Below, piece by piece: positions 53,797 through 61,940 of a DNA stretch of 64,000 nucleotides (positions within the stretch are counted from its first letter, which is position 1; each line of letters starts with the position of its first letter). Under the pieces are notes generated by a model. That model worked only from the letters and a program-made list of their open reading frames with translations, did not search any database and had not been told where the DNA came from. The stretch is taken from assembly GCF_900637975.1 (NCBI RefSeq), contig NZ_LR134477.1:3286001-3350000 (forward strand), read 5' to 3'. This DNA is from Actinomyces viscosus (GTDB lineage: Bacteria > Actinomycetota > Actinomycetes > Actinomycetales > Actinomycetaceae). The translations under genes and the position numbers were made by a program.

Positions 53797-54268
53797 GGCT
53801 CCTGGGCTCCTACGGGTCGTGAGGTCGGGTGGATGGGTCTGTGTGGGCCGGTGCGGCCGGTGCGGGTCGGTGAGGCCCGCGGGCCCCGGTCGGCGCTGAC
53901 CGGGGTGCCGGGCAGGGGAGCGGGGCGGGGCCCGGGCTCCGGCACGTGATGCCGGGTCCCGGTACCGGGTTCCGCTGCTCCTGCTGCGCCTCGTTTGTGC
54001 TCGCACGGGTTCACCGTGGCGGTGGTCACCACTGTCGCCGTACGTGGAAGAATGCGCAAGGTAGGTGCACAAACGTGCATACTGGTTTGAGGACTTCCAC
54101 AAGGATGTCCGTTTACCTGCGCAGACGCTCCGCCAGAAGGGGACATCTGATGTTGTGTGGGATGAGGGCCGCGCCCCCGGCGTCCTCCTGGGTCATCCCG
54201 TGTCCTTCCGTGGCGTGGAACGGCCCTGCCAGTGGTGACGTCAGCAGCGGGAGGAGAAGGAGATCGTC
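53797..54268. promoter_or_regulatory. Divergent glpD/SorC region with operator-like site
   Basis: A 472-bp gap. TGCAC-AAAC-GTGCA at 54066-54079 is an inverted repeat suited to a dimeric or tetrameric regulator. A related GTGCTCGCAC lies near 53998-54007. The glpD side (53800-53960) is a G/C-rich leader with no further features. No gene is supported. Confidence 0.5.
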
Positions 54269-55516
54269 GTGACCGGCAGAACCGCCCCCAGTGCCCCTGA
54301 TGCCTGTGACGCCCCTGACGCTGCAGCGGCTTCCACCGACCTCGGCGGGCTCGTGCGTGCCTATGAGGCGGCCTCCATGTACTACGTCCAGGGCGAGACG
54401 ATGGAGGTCATCGCCCACCACCTGGGGGTCTCGCGCTCCACCGTCTCCCGCCTTCTGGCGCGCGCCCGCCTGGAGGGGATCGTGCGGGTCACCCTCGTCC
54501 AGCCCGGTGGCGCCGGCTCCCTGGAGGGGCGGATGGCGCAGGTCTTCGGAGTGCGCACGCACATCGTGCCGGTGCGCGAGGGCACCACGGAGATCCATCG
54601 TCTCCAGCAGGTCGCCTCCGTCGCCGCCGCGCACATGGTCGATCTCGTCGAGGCCCTGGTCGAGCAGGGCGGGAGCGGCGGAGCCGATTCCCAGGGGCCG
54701 GCTGGTCCGGCTGGGCCGGTTCAGGGCGCGTCGGGCCCCGACGTCGGAGGAAGCCACGGCAATCGCGTCGGCACCGGCGGGAACGCCTCGGGAGACGGCG
54801 TGGTCGGGAAGGATGCCGGGCGGGATACGGACCGGGACGGCGGCGGGGGCGTCGTCGTCGGCGTCGCCTGGGGCACCACCATGTCGGAGGTCAGTGCCGC
54901 CCTGCCCTCGCGCCCGGTCCCGGGGCTGACCGTCGTCCAGCTCAACGGAGCCTCGGACCCGATGCGCGAGGGCCCCAGCGCCGGCGAGGTGCTCTCGCGC
55001 CTGCGCGCCTCACTGGGGGCCCGCACGATCTCCTTCCCGGTTCCGGCCTTCTTCGACCACGTGGCCACCCGCGAGGCCATGTGGTCGGAGCGCTCGGTCA
55101 AGCGGGTCCTGGCGGTGACGCGCCGCGCGAGCCTGGCCGTCTTCGGCGTCGGCGCCCTCGACGCCCTCAACGGGGCCCTGCCCTCCCAGGTCTACGAGGG
55201 TGGCCACCTCACCGCCCGCGACCAGGCCGTCCTGCGCCGCCAGAACGTGGTGGGGGACGTGTGCACCGTGCTGCTGCGTGCCGACGGATCCTGGCGCGAT
55301 GTCACTCTCAACGCCCGCGCCACCGGCCCGACCCCCGCCCAGCTCGCCCGGATCCCGCGCCGCCTGTGCGTGGCCGCCGGGACCGGAAAGGCCCGGGCCC
55401 TCCTGGCGGCCCTGCGGGCCCGCACCGCCACCGACCTCGTCGTCGACGACGCCACGGCCCGCGCCGTCCTGGAGCTCGCCGAGGCCCGGGGCCAGGTGGG
55501 AGGCGGTTCGCGATGA
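54269..55516 (+). CDS. SorC/DeoR-type sugar-binding transcriptional regulator
   Basis: A 415-residue regulator. The N-terminal helix-turn-helix (about 25-75) reads YVQGETMEVIAHHLGVSRSTVSRLLARARLEGIV. The C-terminal SorC sugar-phosphate domain (about 190-405) includes VVVGVAWGTTMSEVSAAL, FGVGALDALNGALPS and the late VVGDVCTVLL. About 60 Gly/Asp-rich residues (about 133-192) split the effector domain, an unusual insertion. The GTG start has AGGAGAAGGAG upstream. As the divergent neighbour of glpD it probably controls glycerol use, perhaps sensing glycerol-3-phosphate or dihydroxyacetone phosphate. Confidence 0.9.
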   Translation: MTGRTAPSAPDACDAPDAAAASTDLGGLVRAYEAASMYYVQGETMEVIAHHLGVSRSTVSRLLARARLEGIVRVTLVQPGGAGSLEGRMAQVFGVRTHIVPVREGTTEIHRLQQVASVAAAHMVDLVEALVEQGGSGGADSQGPAGPAGPVQGASGPDVGGSHGNRVGTGGNASGDGVVGKDAGRDTDRDGGGGVVVGVAWGTTMSEVSAALPSRPVPGLTVVQLNGASDPMREGPSAGEVLSRLRASLGARTISFPVPAFFDHVATREAMWSERSVKRVLAVTRRASLAVFGVGALDALNGALPSQVYEGGHLTARDQAVLRRQNVVGDVCTVLLRADGSWRDVTLNARATGPTPAQLARIPRRLCVAAGTGKARALLAALRARTATDLVVDDATARAVLELAEARGQVGGGSR

Positions 55517-55651
55517 GTCCCGGACGTGGCAGGATGTGGGCCCGGATCGCGCTGCGGTCTGCTCACGGCCCCGACGTGACCGGTGGAGCGCCGGCCGCGC
55601 GAGCCCACGGAAGAGAACCGAGCCCTACGGAATGACGGAATACGGACGACG

Positions 55652-56272
55652 ATGAGCAGCACGGCTGTCACACCAGATGAGCAGCGGCCGGCCGGCCGGG
55701 TCACGCACCGGGTCGAGGTCTACGGGGTGGACGGCGCGCGCCGCGTCCTGCGGCCGGCGCGCCCGGCGGACGTGCGCGCCATCGCCGAGCTGGTGCGCCC
55801 CTACGCCGAGCGCCGCGTCCTGATCTCCAAGGACCTCATCTCCTACTTCGAGGACATCCAGGAGTTCATCGTCGCCGAGGAGGTCCCGGGCGCCGGGACT
55901 GATGACGGGCAGACGCCTGCCGCACCCAGGATCGTGGGATGCGGGGCGCTGCACGTCATGTGGGACGACATCGCCGAGGTGCGCACCCTGGCCGTCCACC
56001 CCGACGCCCTGGGAACCGGGCTCGGCTCGGCCATCCTGCGCGAGCTCATCGCGCAGGCCCGGGAGATGGGGCTCAAGCGGGTGTTCTGCCTGACCTTCGA
56101 GGAGCCCTTCTTCGGCGCTCACGGTTTTGAGCCGATCGAGGGCACACCCGTGGGCGCGGACGTCTTCTCCGAGATGCTGCGCTCCCACGACGACGGTCTG
56201 GCCGAGTTCCTCGACCTGGCCCGGGTCAAGCCCAACACCCTGGGCAACGCCCGTATGCTCCTGCAGCTGTGA
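55652..56272 (+). CDS. GNAT amino-acid N-acetyltransferase, ArgA-like
   Basis: A 206-residue GNAT enzyme. LRPARPADVRAIAELVRPYAERRVLISKDLISYFEDIQEFIVAE (in parts) and the acetyl-CoA motif VRTLAVHPDALGTGLGSAILRELI match the short actinobacterial N-acetylglutamate synthase type. GLKRVFCLTFEEPFFGAHGFEPIE further supports this. That enzyme starts arginine synthesis from glutamate. Other arginine genes are not nearby, so the exact substrate is inferred. ATG 55652 starts just before the conserved region. Confidence 0.85.
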   Translation: MSSTAVTPDEQRPAGRVTHRVEVYGVDGARRVLRPARPADVRAIAELVRPYAERRVLISKDLISYFEDIQEFIVAEEVPGAGTDDGQTPAAPRIVGCGALHVMWDDIAEVRTLAVHPDALGTGLGSAILRELIAQAREMGLKRVFCLTFEEPFFGAHGFEPIEGTPVGADVFSEMLRSHDDGLAEFLDLARVKPNTLGNARMLLQL

Positions 56273-56381
56273 GCCTGCGGGGCCGAACGGGTTGAGGGGG
56301 CCGGGCGCACCGCGCCCCGGCTCCCCGCGGTATCGGGCGTGATCCTTCCGGACAAGCAAGTGACGACATGGAGGAGCAGCC

Positions 56382-56867
56382 ATGATCCGTAACGTCCACG
56401 AACGCGTCATCAACGCCCCCATCGAGCCTCTGGGCGCCCTGCTCGATGGGCTGGGGCAGAAGGGCGACCGTCTCTGGCCGTCGCGGAGCTGGCCCCCGAT
56501 GGTCCTGGACCGGCCCCTGGCACTGGGGGCCGACGGAGGACACGGCGCCATCCGCTACTACGTCAGCGAGTACGAGCCCGGTCGGCGGGTGCGGTTCGCC
56601 TTCCACCCGCGCACGGGGATCATCGGTGCGCACGAGCTGAGCCTCGACGCCCTGGACGATGGGCGCACCCGCATCCGCCACGTCCTCATCGGGCGCACCA
56701 GCGGTGCCATGCGGCTCGCGTTCCCGGTCATGGTCGAGCCGGTGCACGACGCCGTCGTCGAGGACCTCTTCGACAACGCCGAGCGGGAGGCGACCGGCCT
56801 GGTGGCTCGGCCCGCCACCTGGAGCCCGCGGGTGCGCGTGCTGCGTCGTCTGAGCGGCGGCAGGTAG
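56382..56867 (+). CDS. SRPBCC/polyketide cyclase-like protein
   Basis: A 161-residue protein with the START/SRPBCC pattern. It opens with VHERVINAPIEPLGALLDGL, has a beta-rich middle (AIRYYVSEYEPGRRVRFAFHP, THELSLDAL-type strand, TRIRHVLIGRT) and ends with a long helix (EPVHDAVVEDLFDNAERE). Such proteins bind lipids or hydrophobic ligands, or act on polyketides. GGAGGAG lies 7 nt before the ATG. It is monocistronic or weakly linked to the GNAT gene; the ligand is unknown. Confidence 0.75.
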   Translation: MIRNVHERVINAPIEPLGALLDGLGQKGDRLWPSRSWPPMVLDRPLALGADGGHGAIRYYVSEYEPGRRVRFAFHPRTGIIGAHELSLDALDDGRTRIRHVLIGRTSGAMRLAFPVMVEPVHDAVVEDLFDNAEREATGLVARPATWSPRVRVLRRLSGGR

Positions 56868-56989
56868 CCGGCAAGGGCGGCCGCCGATGGGGAGCTCTGC
56901 CTCAGGACACCGCGCGAGCGGGGCGTTAGCCTGACCATGTCATCCCTGAAGCCACGGGCACCCGCAGCGGCCCGACGAGAGAGGCGCTC

Positions 56990-57892
56990 ATGAGTCAGCC
57001 ACCGGTCAACGGTCCCTACGGTCAGCAGCCCCAGCCCGGGTACGGCCGGCCCAGTCAGCCGGCTCAGTACGGCCAGTACGGCCAGTACGGCCAGACTCAG
57101 CAGCCCGGACAGTACGGCGGGCCCCAGCAGCCCGCCTCCTACGCCCAGTACGGGCAGCCGGGCCAGGGACTGAGTGGTGGCCAGGCTGCCGCCGGGCAGC
57201 CGGGCTATGGCCAGGCCTACGGCGCTCCGGGCGGCCCGCAGCCGTCGTCGGTCCCGCAGGCCGGCTACCAGCCCTCTCAGCTCGCCCCGATCCCCGTTGA
57301 TCAGGACAGGCTGGTCCTCAAGCCCACGGCGACGACCGCCAGCCGCATCCAGCTCATCGTGGGTGGTGGATTCGGGCTGGTGTGTCTGGCCGCGGCGGTC
57401 AAGGAGCTCATCGACCACGGGGCGACAGGCAGCTTCGTCATCCTTCTTCTCATAGCAGTGTTCCTACTGCTCGGCACCATGCTGCTCATGTCGGTGCGCA
57501 CGGTGCTCGATGCGACCGGCATCCATCATGGGGTCGCAGGCAGGGGCCGTGACATCCCCTGGCCCCGGTCTCGCACGGGCCTGTTCGTCAAGGTCTCCGG
57601 CGCGCCGGCGGCCATGAACGCCGCCGCCGGAAAGGTCCGGATCCGGCACGCCGAGGCGCACGTCGTCGACACCGACGGGAAGGCCGTCTCCCTGACCGGT
57701 CTGAGCTGGTCCGGTATCAGCGGTGAGGCGCTGGAGAGCAAGGGCGCCGCCGAGCTGGACCGTATCTGGGACTGGGCCGTGGCGCGCGGGTACACCCAGG
57801 AGACGGGCGAGTACGTCGAGCTGGGCGGGGTCCTGGGTATTCAGCAGGGACTCCGGGAGAGCCAGGAGCGCCGCCAGGGCCTGCGTCCCTGA
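56990..57892 (+). CDS. QYG-repeat membrane protein, PH-like C-terminus
   Basis: A 300-residue protein. Residues 1-100 are Gln/Gly/Tyr/Pro-rich with GQYGQYGQYGQ repeats, encoded by a 9-bp DNA repeat near 57062-57094. Two membrane helices (about 118-165) follow. A cytoplasmic beta-rich domain (about 170-290) resembles the PH-like domain of actinobacterial YdbS-type proteins. Similar QYG-rich tails occur on actinobacterial division and secretion proteins and in the partial gene at 63.7 kb. GAGAGG precedes the ATG. The function is not known. Confidence 0.75.
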   Translation: MSQPPVNGPYGQQPQPGYGRPSQPAQYGQYGQYGQTQQPGQYGGPQQPASYAQYGQPGQGLSGGQAAAGQPGYGQAYGAPGGPQPSSVPQAGYQPSQLAPIPVDQDRLVLKPTATTASRIQLIVGGGFGLVCLAAAVKELIDHGATGSFVILLLIAVFLLLGTMLLMSVRTVLDATGIHHGVAGRGRDIPWPRSRTGLFVKVSGAPAAMNAAAGKVRIRHAEAHVVDTDGKAVSLTGLSWSGISGEALESKGAAELDRIWDWAVARGYTQETGEYVELGGVLGIQQGLRESQERRQGLRP

Positions 57893-58023
57893 CTCCCCTC
57901 ACCCCTCGCGAGATCGTGGGGTGCAGGGTGCGTCCCCGAGGCCTACGGCTCGATCCCGAGGAGCACAAGGGCTCCGAGAACGAGGCGCGATAAGACGACC
58001 AGCCCCGTCCAAGCCGTTGCCGC

Positions 58024-58029
58024 TACGGT
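58024..58029 (+). promoter_or_regulatory. Leaderless -10 box of mutY
   Basis: TACGGT ends 7 nt before the GTG at 58037. This selects 58037 over the upstream GTG at 58028, which would overlap the -10 itself. Confidence 0.55.
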
Positions 58030-58036
58030 GTGCCCC

Positions 58037-59080
58037 GTGCCTGCCCGCCCCGCCTCACATGACACGATCACGGCTGCGCCGTCCGCCTCCTCGGCGCCCT
58101 CGCTGCCGTCGGTGCACGTCGTGCCCGCGGTCGCGTCGGTGCCGCTACCCGCTGAGCCGGCCGTGCCGGGCGAGCCCTCGGCGCAGGCCGTCATCGCCTG
58201 GTACGACGCCCACGCCCGCGACCTGCCGTGGCGCCGCCCCGGAACGACGCCGTGGGAGGTCCTCGTCTCGGAGGTCATGAGCCAGCAGACCCCGGTGGCC
58301 CGCGTCATCCCCGCCTGGCAGGAGTGGATGCGGCGCTGGCCCGGGCCCGCCGAGCTCGCCCAGGCCCCGACCGCCGAGGTGCTGCGGGTCTGGGGACGCC
58401 TGGGCTATCCGCGCCGGGCCCTGCGGCTCATCGAGTGCGCCCGCAGCGTCGTCGAGCAGCACGACGGCGTCCTGCCCGATGACCTCGACGCCCTCCTGGC
58501 CCTGCCCGGGGTGGGGGAGTACACGGCCGGCGCCGTCCTCGCCTTCGCCCACGGCCGCCGCGCGCTCGTGCTGGACACGAATGTCAGACGCGTCCTGGCG
58601 CGCGCCGTCGGAGGCCAGGCCCTGCCCGCCCCCAGCCTCAACCGGGCCGAGCGCGAGCGGGCGCTGCGCCTGCTGCCCGCCGACGACGCCACCGCCGCCC
58701 ACTGGTCGGTGGCCGTCATGGAGCTCGGCGCCCTGGTCTGCACCGCCCGCGAACCCGACTGCGCCGCCTGCCCCTGGCGCAGCGACTGCGCCTGGCTCGC
58801 GGCCGGCCGCCCCGCGGACGTCCATGCGGGCCGACGTCGTACCCAGGCCTGGCACGGCACCGACCGCCAGGCCCGTGGCCTGGTCATGGCCCGCCTGCGC
58901 GAGGCGGCTGACGGGCGGCCCGTGGAGGCCGGGGAGCTGATGGCCTGCGCGGCCCGGGCGGGCCTACGCGCCGGCGCCACCGCGCCCGACCCCGATCAGC
59001 CCGGGCGGGCACTGACCACTCTCCTGTCCGACGGGCTCATCGCCACCGACGACGACGGCGCCACCTACCGGCTCCCGTAA
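58037..59080 (+). CDS. mutY: A/G-specific adenine DNA glycosylase
   Basis: MutY removes adenine mispaired with 8-oxoguanine. The 347-residue protein begins with about 50 Ser/Pro/Ala residues. WYDAHARDLPWRR and VSEVMSQQTPVARV (catalytic Glu) follow. The helix-hairpin-helix LALPGVGEYTAGAVLAFA and the catalytic Asp in VLDTNVRRV are present. The 4Fe-4S cluster Cys residues follow C-x6-C-x2-C-x5-C (CTAREPDCAACPWRSDC). The C-terminal NUDIX-like 8-oxoG recognition domain is short, as in other actinobacteria. From memory, mutY, disA and radA are neighbours in mycobacteria too. Confidence 0.95.
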   Translation: MPARPASHDTITAAPSASSAPSLPSVHVVPAVASVPLPAEPAVPGEPSAQAVIAWYDAHARDLPWRRPGTTPWEVLVSEVMSQQTPVARVIPAWQEWMRRWPGPAELAQAPTAEVLRVWGRLGYPRRALRLIECARSVVEQHDGVLPDDLDALLALPGVGEYTAGAVLAFAHGRRALVLDTNVRRVLARAVGGQALPAPSLNRAERERALRLLPADDATAAHWSVAVMELGALVCTAREPDCAACPWRSDCAWLAAGRPADVHAGRRRTQAWHGTDRQARGLVMARLREAADGRPVEAGELMACAARAGLRAGATAPDPDQPGRALTTLLSDGLIATDDDGATYRLP

Positions 59081-59160
59081 CCGCGCGCTGGCAGCCGCGC
59101 TCGACCTGCCGCGGCGGGCGCGCGGGCGGGGCGCTCACGGCCTCGGGGGCACTGCGCCGG

Positions 59161-59166
59161 TAGAGT
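59161..59166 (+). promoter_or_regulatory. Leaderless -10 box before the 59.2 kb gene
   Basis: TAGAGT ends 7 nt before the ATG at 59174, the same geometry as lysS and panC. It supports that ATG as the true start of the frameshifted gene. Confidence 0.5.
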
Positions 59167-59173
59167 CGTGACC

Positions 59174-60510
59174 ATGGCCAAAGGACGCGGACGCAGTCAT
59201 GGGGAAAGCGCAGGACGACGAGGCTCGGCCCGTCGCGGCGCGGGCTCCTCGGCAGGCCGTTCCTCCTCGGGCTCCCAGTCCCGGCCCCACCGGCAGGGGG
59301 CGGCGCCGGGCACCCCTCCTCCGCTCGCGCCGGTGGTGGATCAGCCAGGTCCTCCCAAGGAAAGGACAGCGGCTCCCAGGTCAAGGGCCGAGGGGGCCGC
59401 ACCTCCGGCGCCAAGCAGACCGGACGCCCCCTGCGCTCGGGGCAGGCGGGCAGACCCTCCGGCGCAGGCTCGGGCAAGCCGGCTCAGGGCGGCAAGGGCC
59501 AGGGGTCACCCAAGGGGCGGGCCGGCAAGAGCCAGCGGCGCTCTGCGGGCTCCCAGAACTCGCAGGGCTCCCAGGGCTCCTCAGCGGCTCGCCCACGGCA
59601 GGCCGCCCCGGGGACCGCTCAGTCCGCCCGCACGAGCTCGACCCAGGCCGGCCGCTCCGGTCGCCGTCGCAACGGCTGGGGCAAGGGCGCCCAGTGGGCC
59701 CACATCGGCGGCGGGCGGCTCACCGGCGCCCCAGACGCGGTTCCTCAGGGCCCGGACCAGCCCCGCAGCGGTCGACTGCGCAAGCCGATCCCTCCCCAGC
59801 CCCGTTACGGGCTGCGCCGCACCCTGGTGCTGGGCGGTGTGCTGCTGTTCCTCCTGCTGTTCGTGGTGGCCATCATCATCGGCTACCTCTGGGTGCGCGG
59901 CACCATCCGCAGCCAGGACGAGGAGCGCGCCGCCGCCCAGGTGCACACCGTCTACCCCACGCCCGTGGCCTGCGACCCCACGGCCCTGTCGAATACCGTC
60001 CACGGCCCGGAGTCCGTGGGCGTCGGTGCGGGGGCGACCTTCTCCATCTCCCTGGTCAACAACGGCTCGGCGCCCTGTCTGCTCGACGCCGGCAGCCAGG
60101 CCGTGGGGGTCCGGGTCTCCTCGGGCTCTCAGCAGGTGTGGGACTCCATCACCTGCCCCGTGGGCCAGGCCGAGCGAGCTCTTCTCCTGCCTCCGGGACA
60201 GGCCGCGGATATCAGCGTGACCTGGAACGGGAACGCCGCCACCTCTGACTGCGCCGCCGCCACCGTGGCACCGGCCTCGCCGGCCGGGGCCTCGGCCTCC
60301 TCCACGCCGAGCGACAACGCGAGCGCGCAGGCCACCGGCCAGGACACGGCCTCAGCTGATCCGAGCGCGACCGACGCCTCCTCCGCGAGCGCCTCGGCCG
60401 ATCAGACGCAGACCGCTCCTGGCAGCGTCGCCGGTGCGGGGACCTACCGCTTCCGTTTCGTCATGGGGGGCAAGGACCTGACCGAGGACCGGGTCTTCGT
60501 CGTCGGCTGA
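59174..60510 (+). pseudogene. Membrane protein with Gly/Ser/Lys tail, frameshifted
   Basis: The gene begins MAKGRGRSHGESAGRRGSAR and reads sensibly as a basic Gly/Ser/Arg tail to about 59300, then turns Pro/Arg-rich. From about 59320 the frame one base earlier continues the tail (SSQGKDSGSQVKGRGGRTSG). That frame then gives one membrane helix (GGVLLFLLLFVVAIIIGYLW, 59830-59890) and an outside beta domain of DUF4232-like type (about 59990-60250). It ends RFRFVMGGKDLTEDRVFVVG. The second frame has no start before the helix. One missing base in G/C runs near 59295-59320 explains this; it may be a sequencing error. The function is unknown. Confidence 0.65.
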
Positions 60511-60582
60511 CCGTGCTCGCCCCAAGCGGTCGGGAGGGCCCTGGAGGAGCGGTGACGGTGACTTTAAACGGCGCTGAGGAGC

Positions 60583-61650
60583 TCAGGCGTAGCGCTCGAC
60601 GACGGAGATCTCCGCCAGTCGCGACAGCCCGTCTCGCAGGGTCCGGGCCCGCTGGGCGCCAACGCCCTCGACGGCCTCGAGCTCCTCGATGGTGGCGCCC
60701 AGGACCCCCTGCAGGGAGCCCCACTGCTCGACGACGGCCCGGGCCGTGACCACGGGCAGGCGCGGGATCTTGGACAGGATGCGCAGGCCTCGCGGGGAGA
60801 CCTGGGCGTCCAGGTCCTGGCCGTCGATGCCGCCCAGGCCCATGGAGCGCGCCACCATCGCCAGGTCCAGGAGGGCGGGGGAGCCCACCCACTTCAGGCG
60901 CGCGTCCACGGTGGCGGTGTCCAGGCCCGCGGGCAGGTAGTCCTCCAGGAGGAATCCGTGCTCGGCGAGCAGGCCCCGGGTGAGCTCCTCGACCTGGAGC
61001 GCCAGGAGGCGCCCGTCGGTGCCCAGCTCCAGGACGTAGGAGTCGATGTCGGCGGAGATGCGGCGGACCATCTCCATGAGCTGGAGCACCGAGGTGACGT
61101 CACGGACGGTGACGAGGTCCTCGATCTCCAGGGAGTCCAGCCCGGCGGAGGTCTGGTCGAGGCGGGCCTTGTAGCGCTCCAGCGCCGAGAGCGCCTGGTT
61201 GGCGCTGGCCAGGATCGACTCGCTGGGCTCCAGCACGTGGCGCTTGCCGTCCACGTACAGGGAGATGATCCGCATCGACTGGCTCACGGAGATGACCGGG
61301 TAGCCGGTCTGGCGGGCCACGCGCTCAGCGGTGCGGTGGCGCATGCCCGTCTCCGAGGTCTGGATCGAGGCGTTGGGCAGGAGCTGGACGTTGGCGCGAC
61401 GGATCCGGGCGGTGTCCATGTCGACGACGACGCCGCCGTCCATCTTGGCCAGCTCGCGCAGCCGGGCCGCGGAGAGCTCGACGTCCAGGTGGAAGCCTCC
61501 CGAGGAGATGGCCTCGACCACCGGGTCGAAGCCCAGCACGATGATCGCCCCGGTGCGACCGCGCAGGATCCGCTCCAGGCCGTCACGAAGGACGGTGCCG
61601 GGAGCGACGAGCGCTAGCGTCTCGCGCAACTGGCCAGCGGCCTCGATCAT
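60583..61650 (-). CDS. disA: DNA integrity scanning protein, diadenylate cyclase
   Basis: DisA makes the second messenger c-di-AMP and pauses at branched DNA. The 355-residue protein has a DAC domain (about 1-145), a linker (about 150-280) and a C-terminal helix-hairpin-helix DNA-binding domain (LEAVEGVGAQRARTLRDGL). The RHR active-site motif is intact in GMRHRTAER. The metal/ATP motif usually read as DGA is DGG here (AKMDGGVVVD). ATG 61650 has AGGAG upstream, and a second ATG lies immediately before it. It is downstream of radA on the same strand, the usual pairing. Confidence 0.95.
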   Translation of the reverse strand: MIEAAGQLRETLALVAPGTVLRDGLERILRGRTGAIIVLGFDPVVEAISSGGFHLDVELSAARLRELAKMDGGVVVDMDTARIRRANVQLLPNASIQTSETGMRHRTAERVARQTGYPVISVSQSMRIISLYVDGKRHVLEPSESILASANQALSALERYKARLDQTSAGLDSLEIEDLVTVRDVTSVLQLMEMVRRISADIDSYVLELGTDGRLLALQVEELTRGLLAEHGFLLEDYLPAGLDTATVDARLKWVGSPALLDLAMVARSMGLGGIDGQDLDAQVSPRGLRILSKIPRLPVVTARAVVEQWGSLQGVLGATIEELEAVEGVGAQRARTLRDGLSRLAEISVVERYA

Positions 61651-61940
61651 CATCTCTCCTGATCTCGCGGTGTCCTGGGGAAGGGCTCGCACGGTGGGTG
61701 CTCACCGCAGCGGGGCGAGCGCTCCGGGCCACCTGGCTCCACGCCATCTGGTTGAGCGCGCACCCGCCGGTGCCCACCGCCCCATGGTATCGGCAGGCGG
61801 GCCGCCCCTCGGAGAGGGCCTTCCCACACTGGACCGCTCGGTCTGTTGACCGCGGGCGGCTGCGGCGTCGGGCACGGCATCGAGCCGCGCCGGGGATGGT
61901 CCCTCCCCTCCTGCTCGAGCTCTCGACCCTCCTGGGCCCC
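61651..61940. other. 290-bp gap between radA and disA
   Basis: Both genes are on the minus strand. There is no supported gene. TACCAT on the minus strand near 61785-61790 is a possible disA -10. Otherwise the gap is ordinary high-G+C sequence. Confidence 0.35.
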
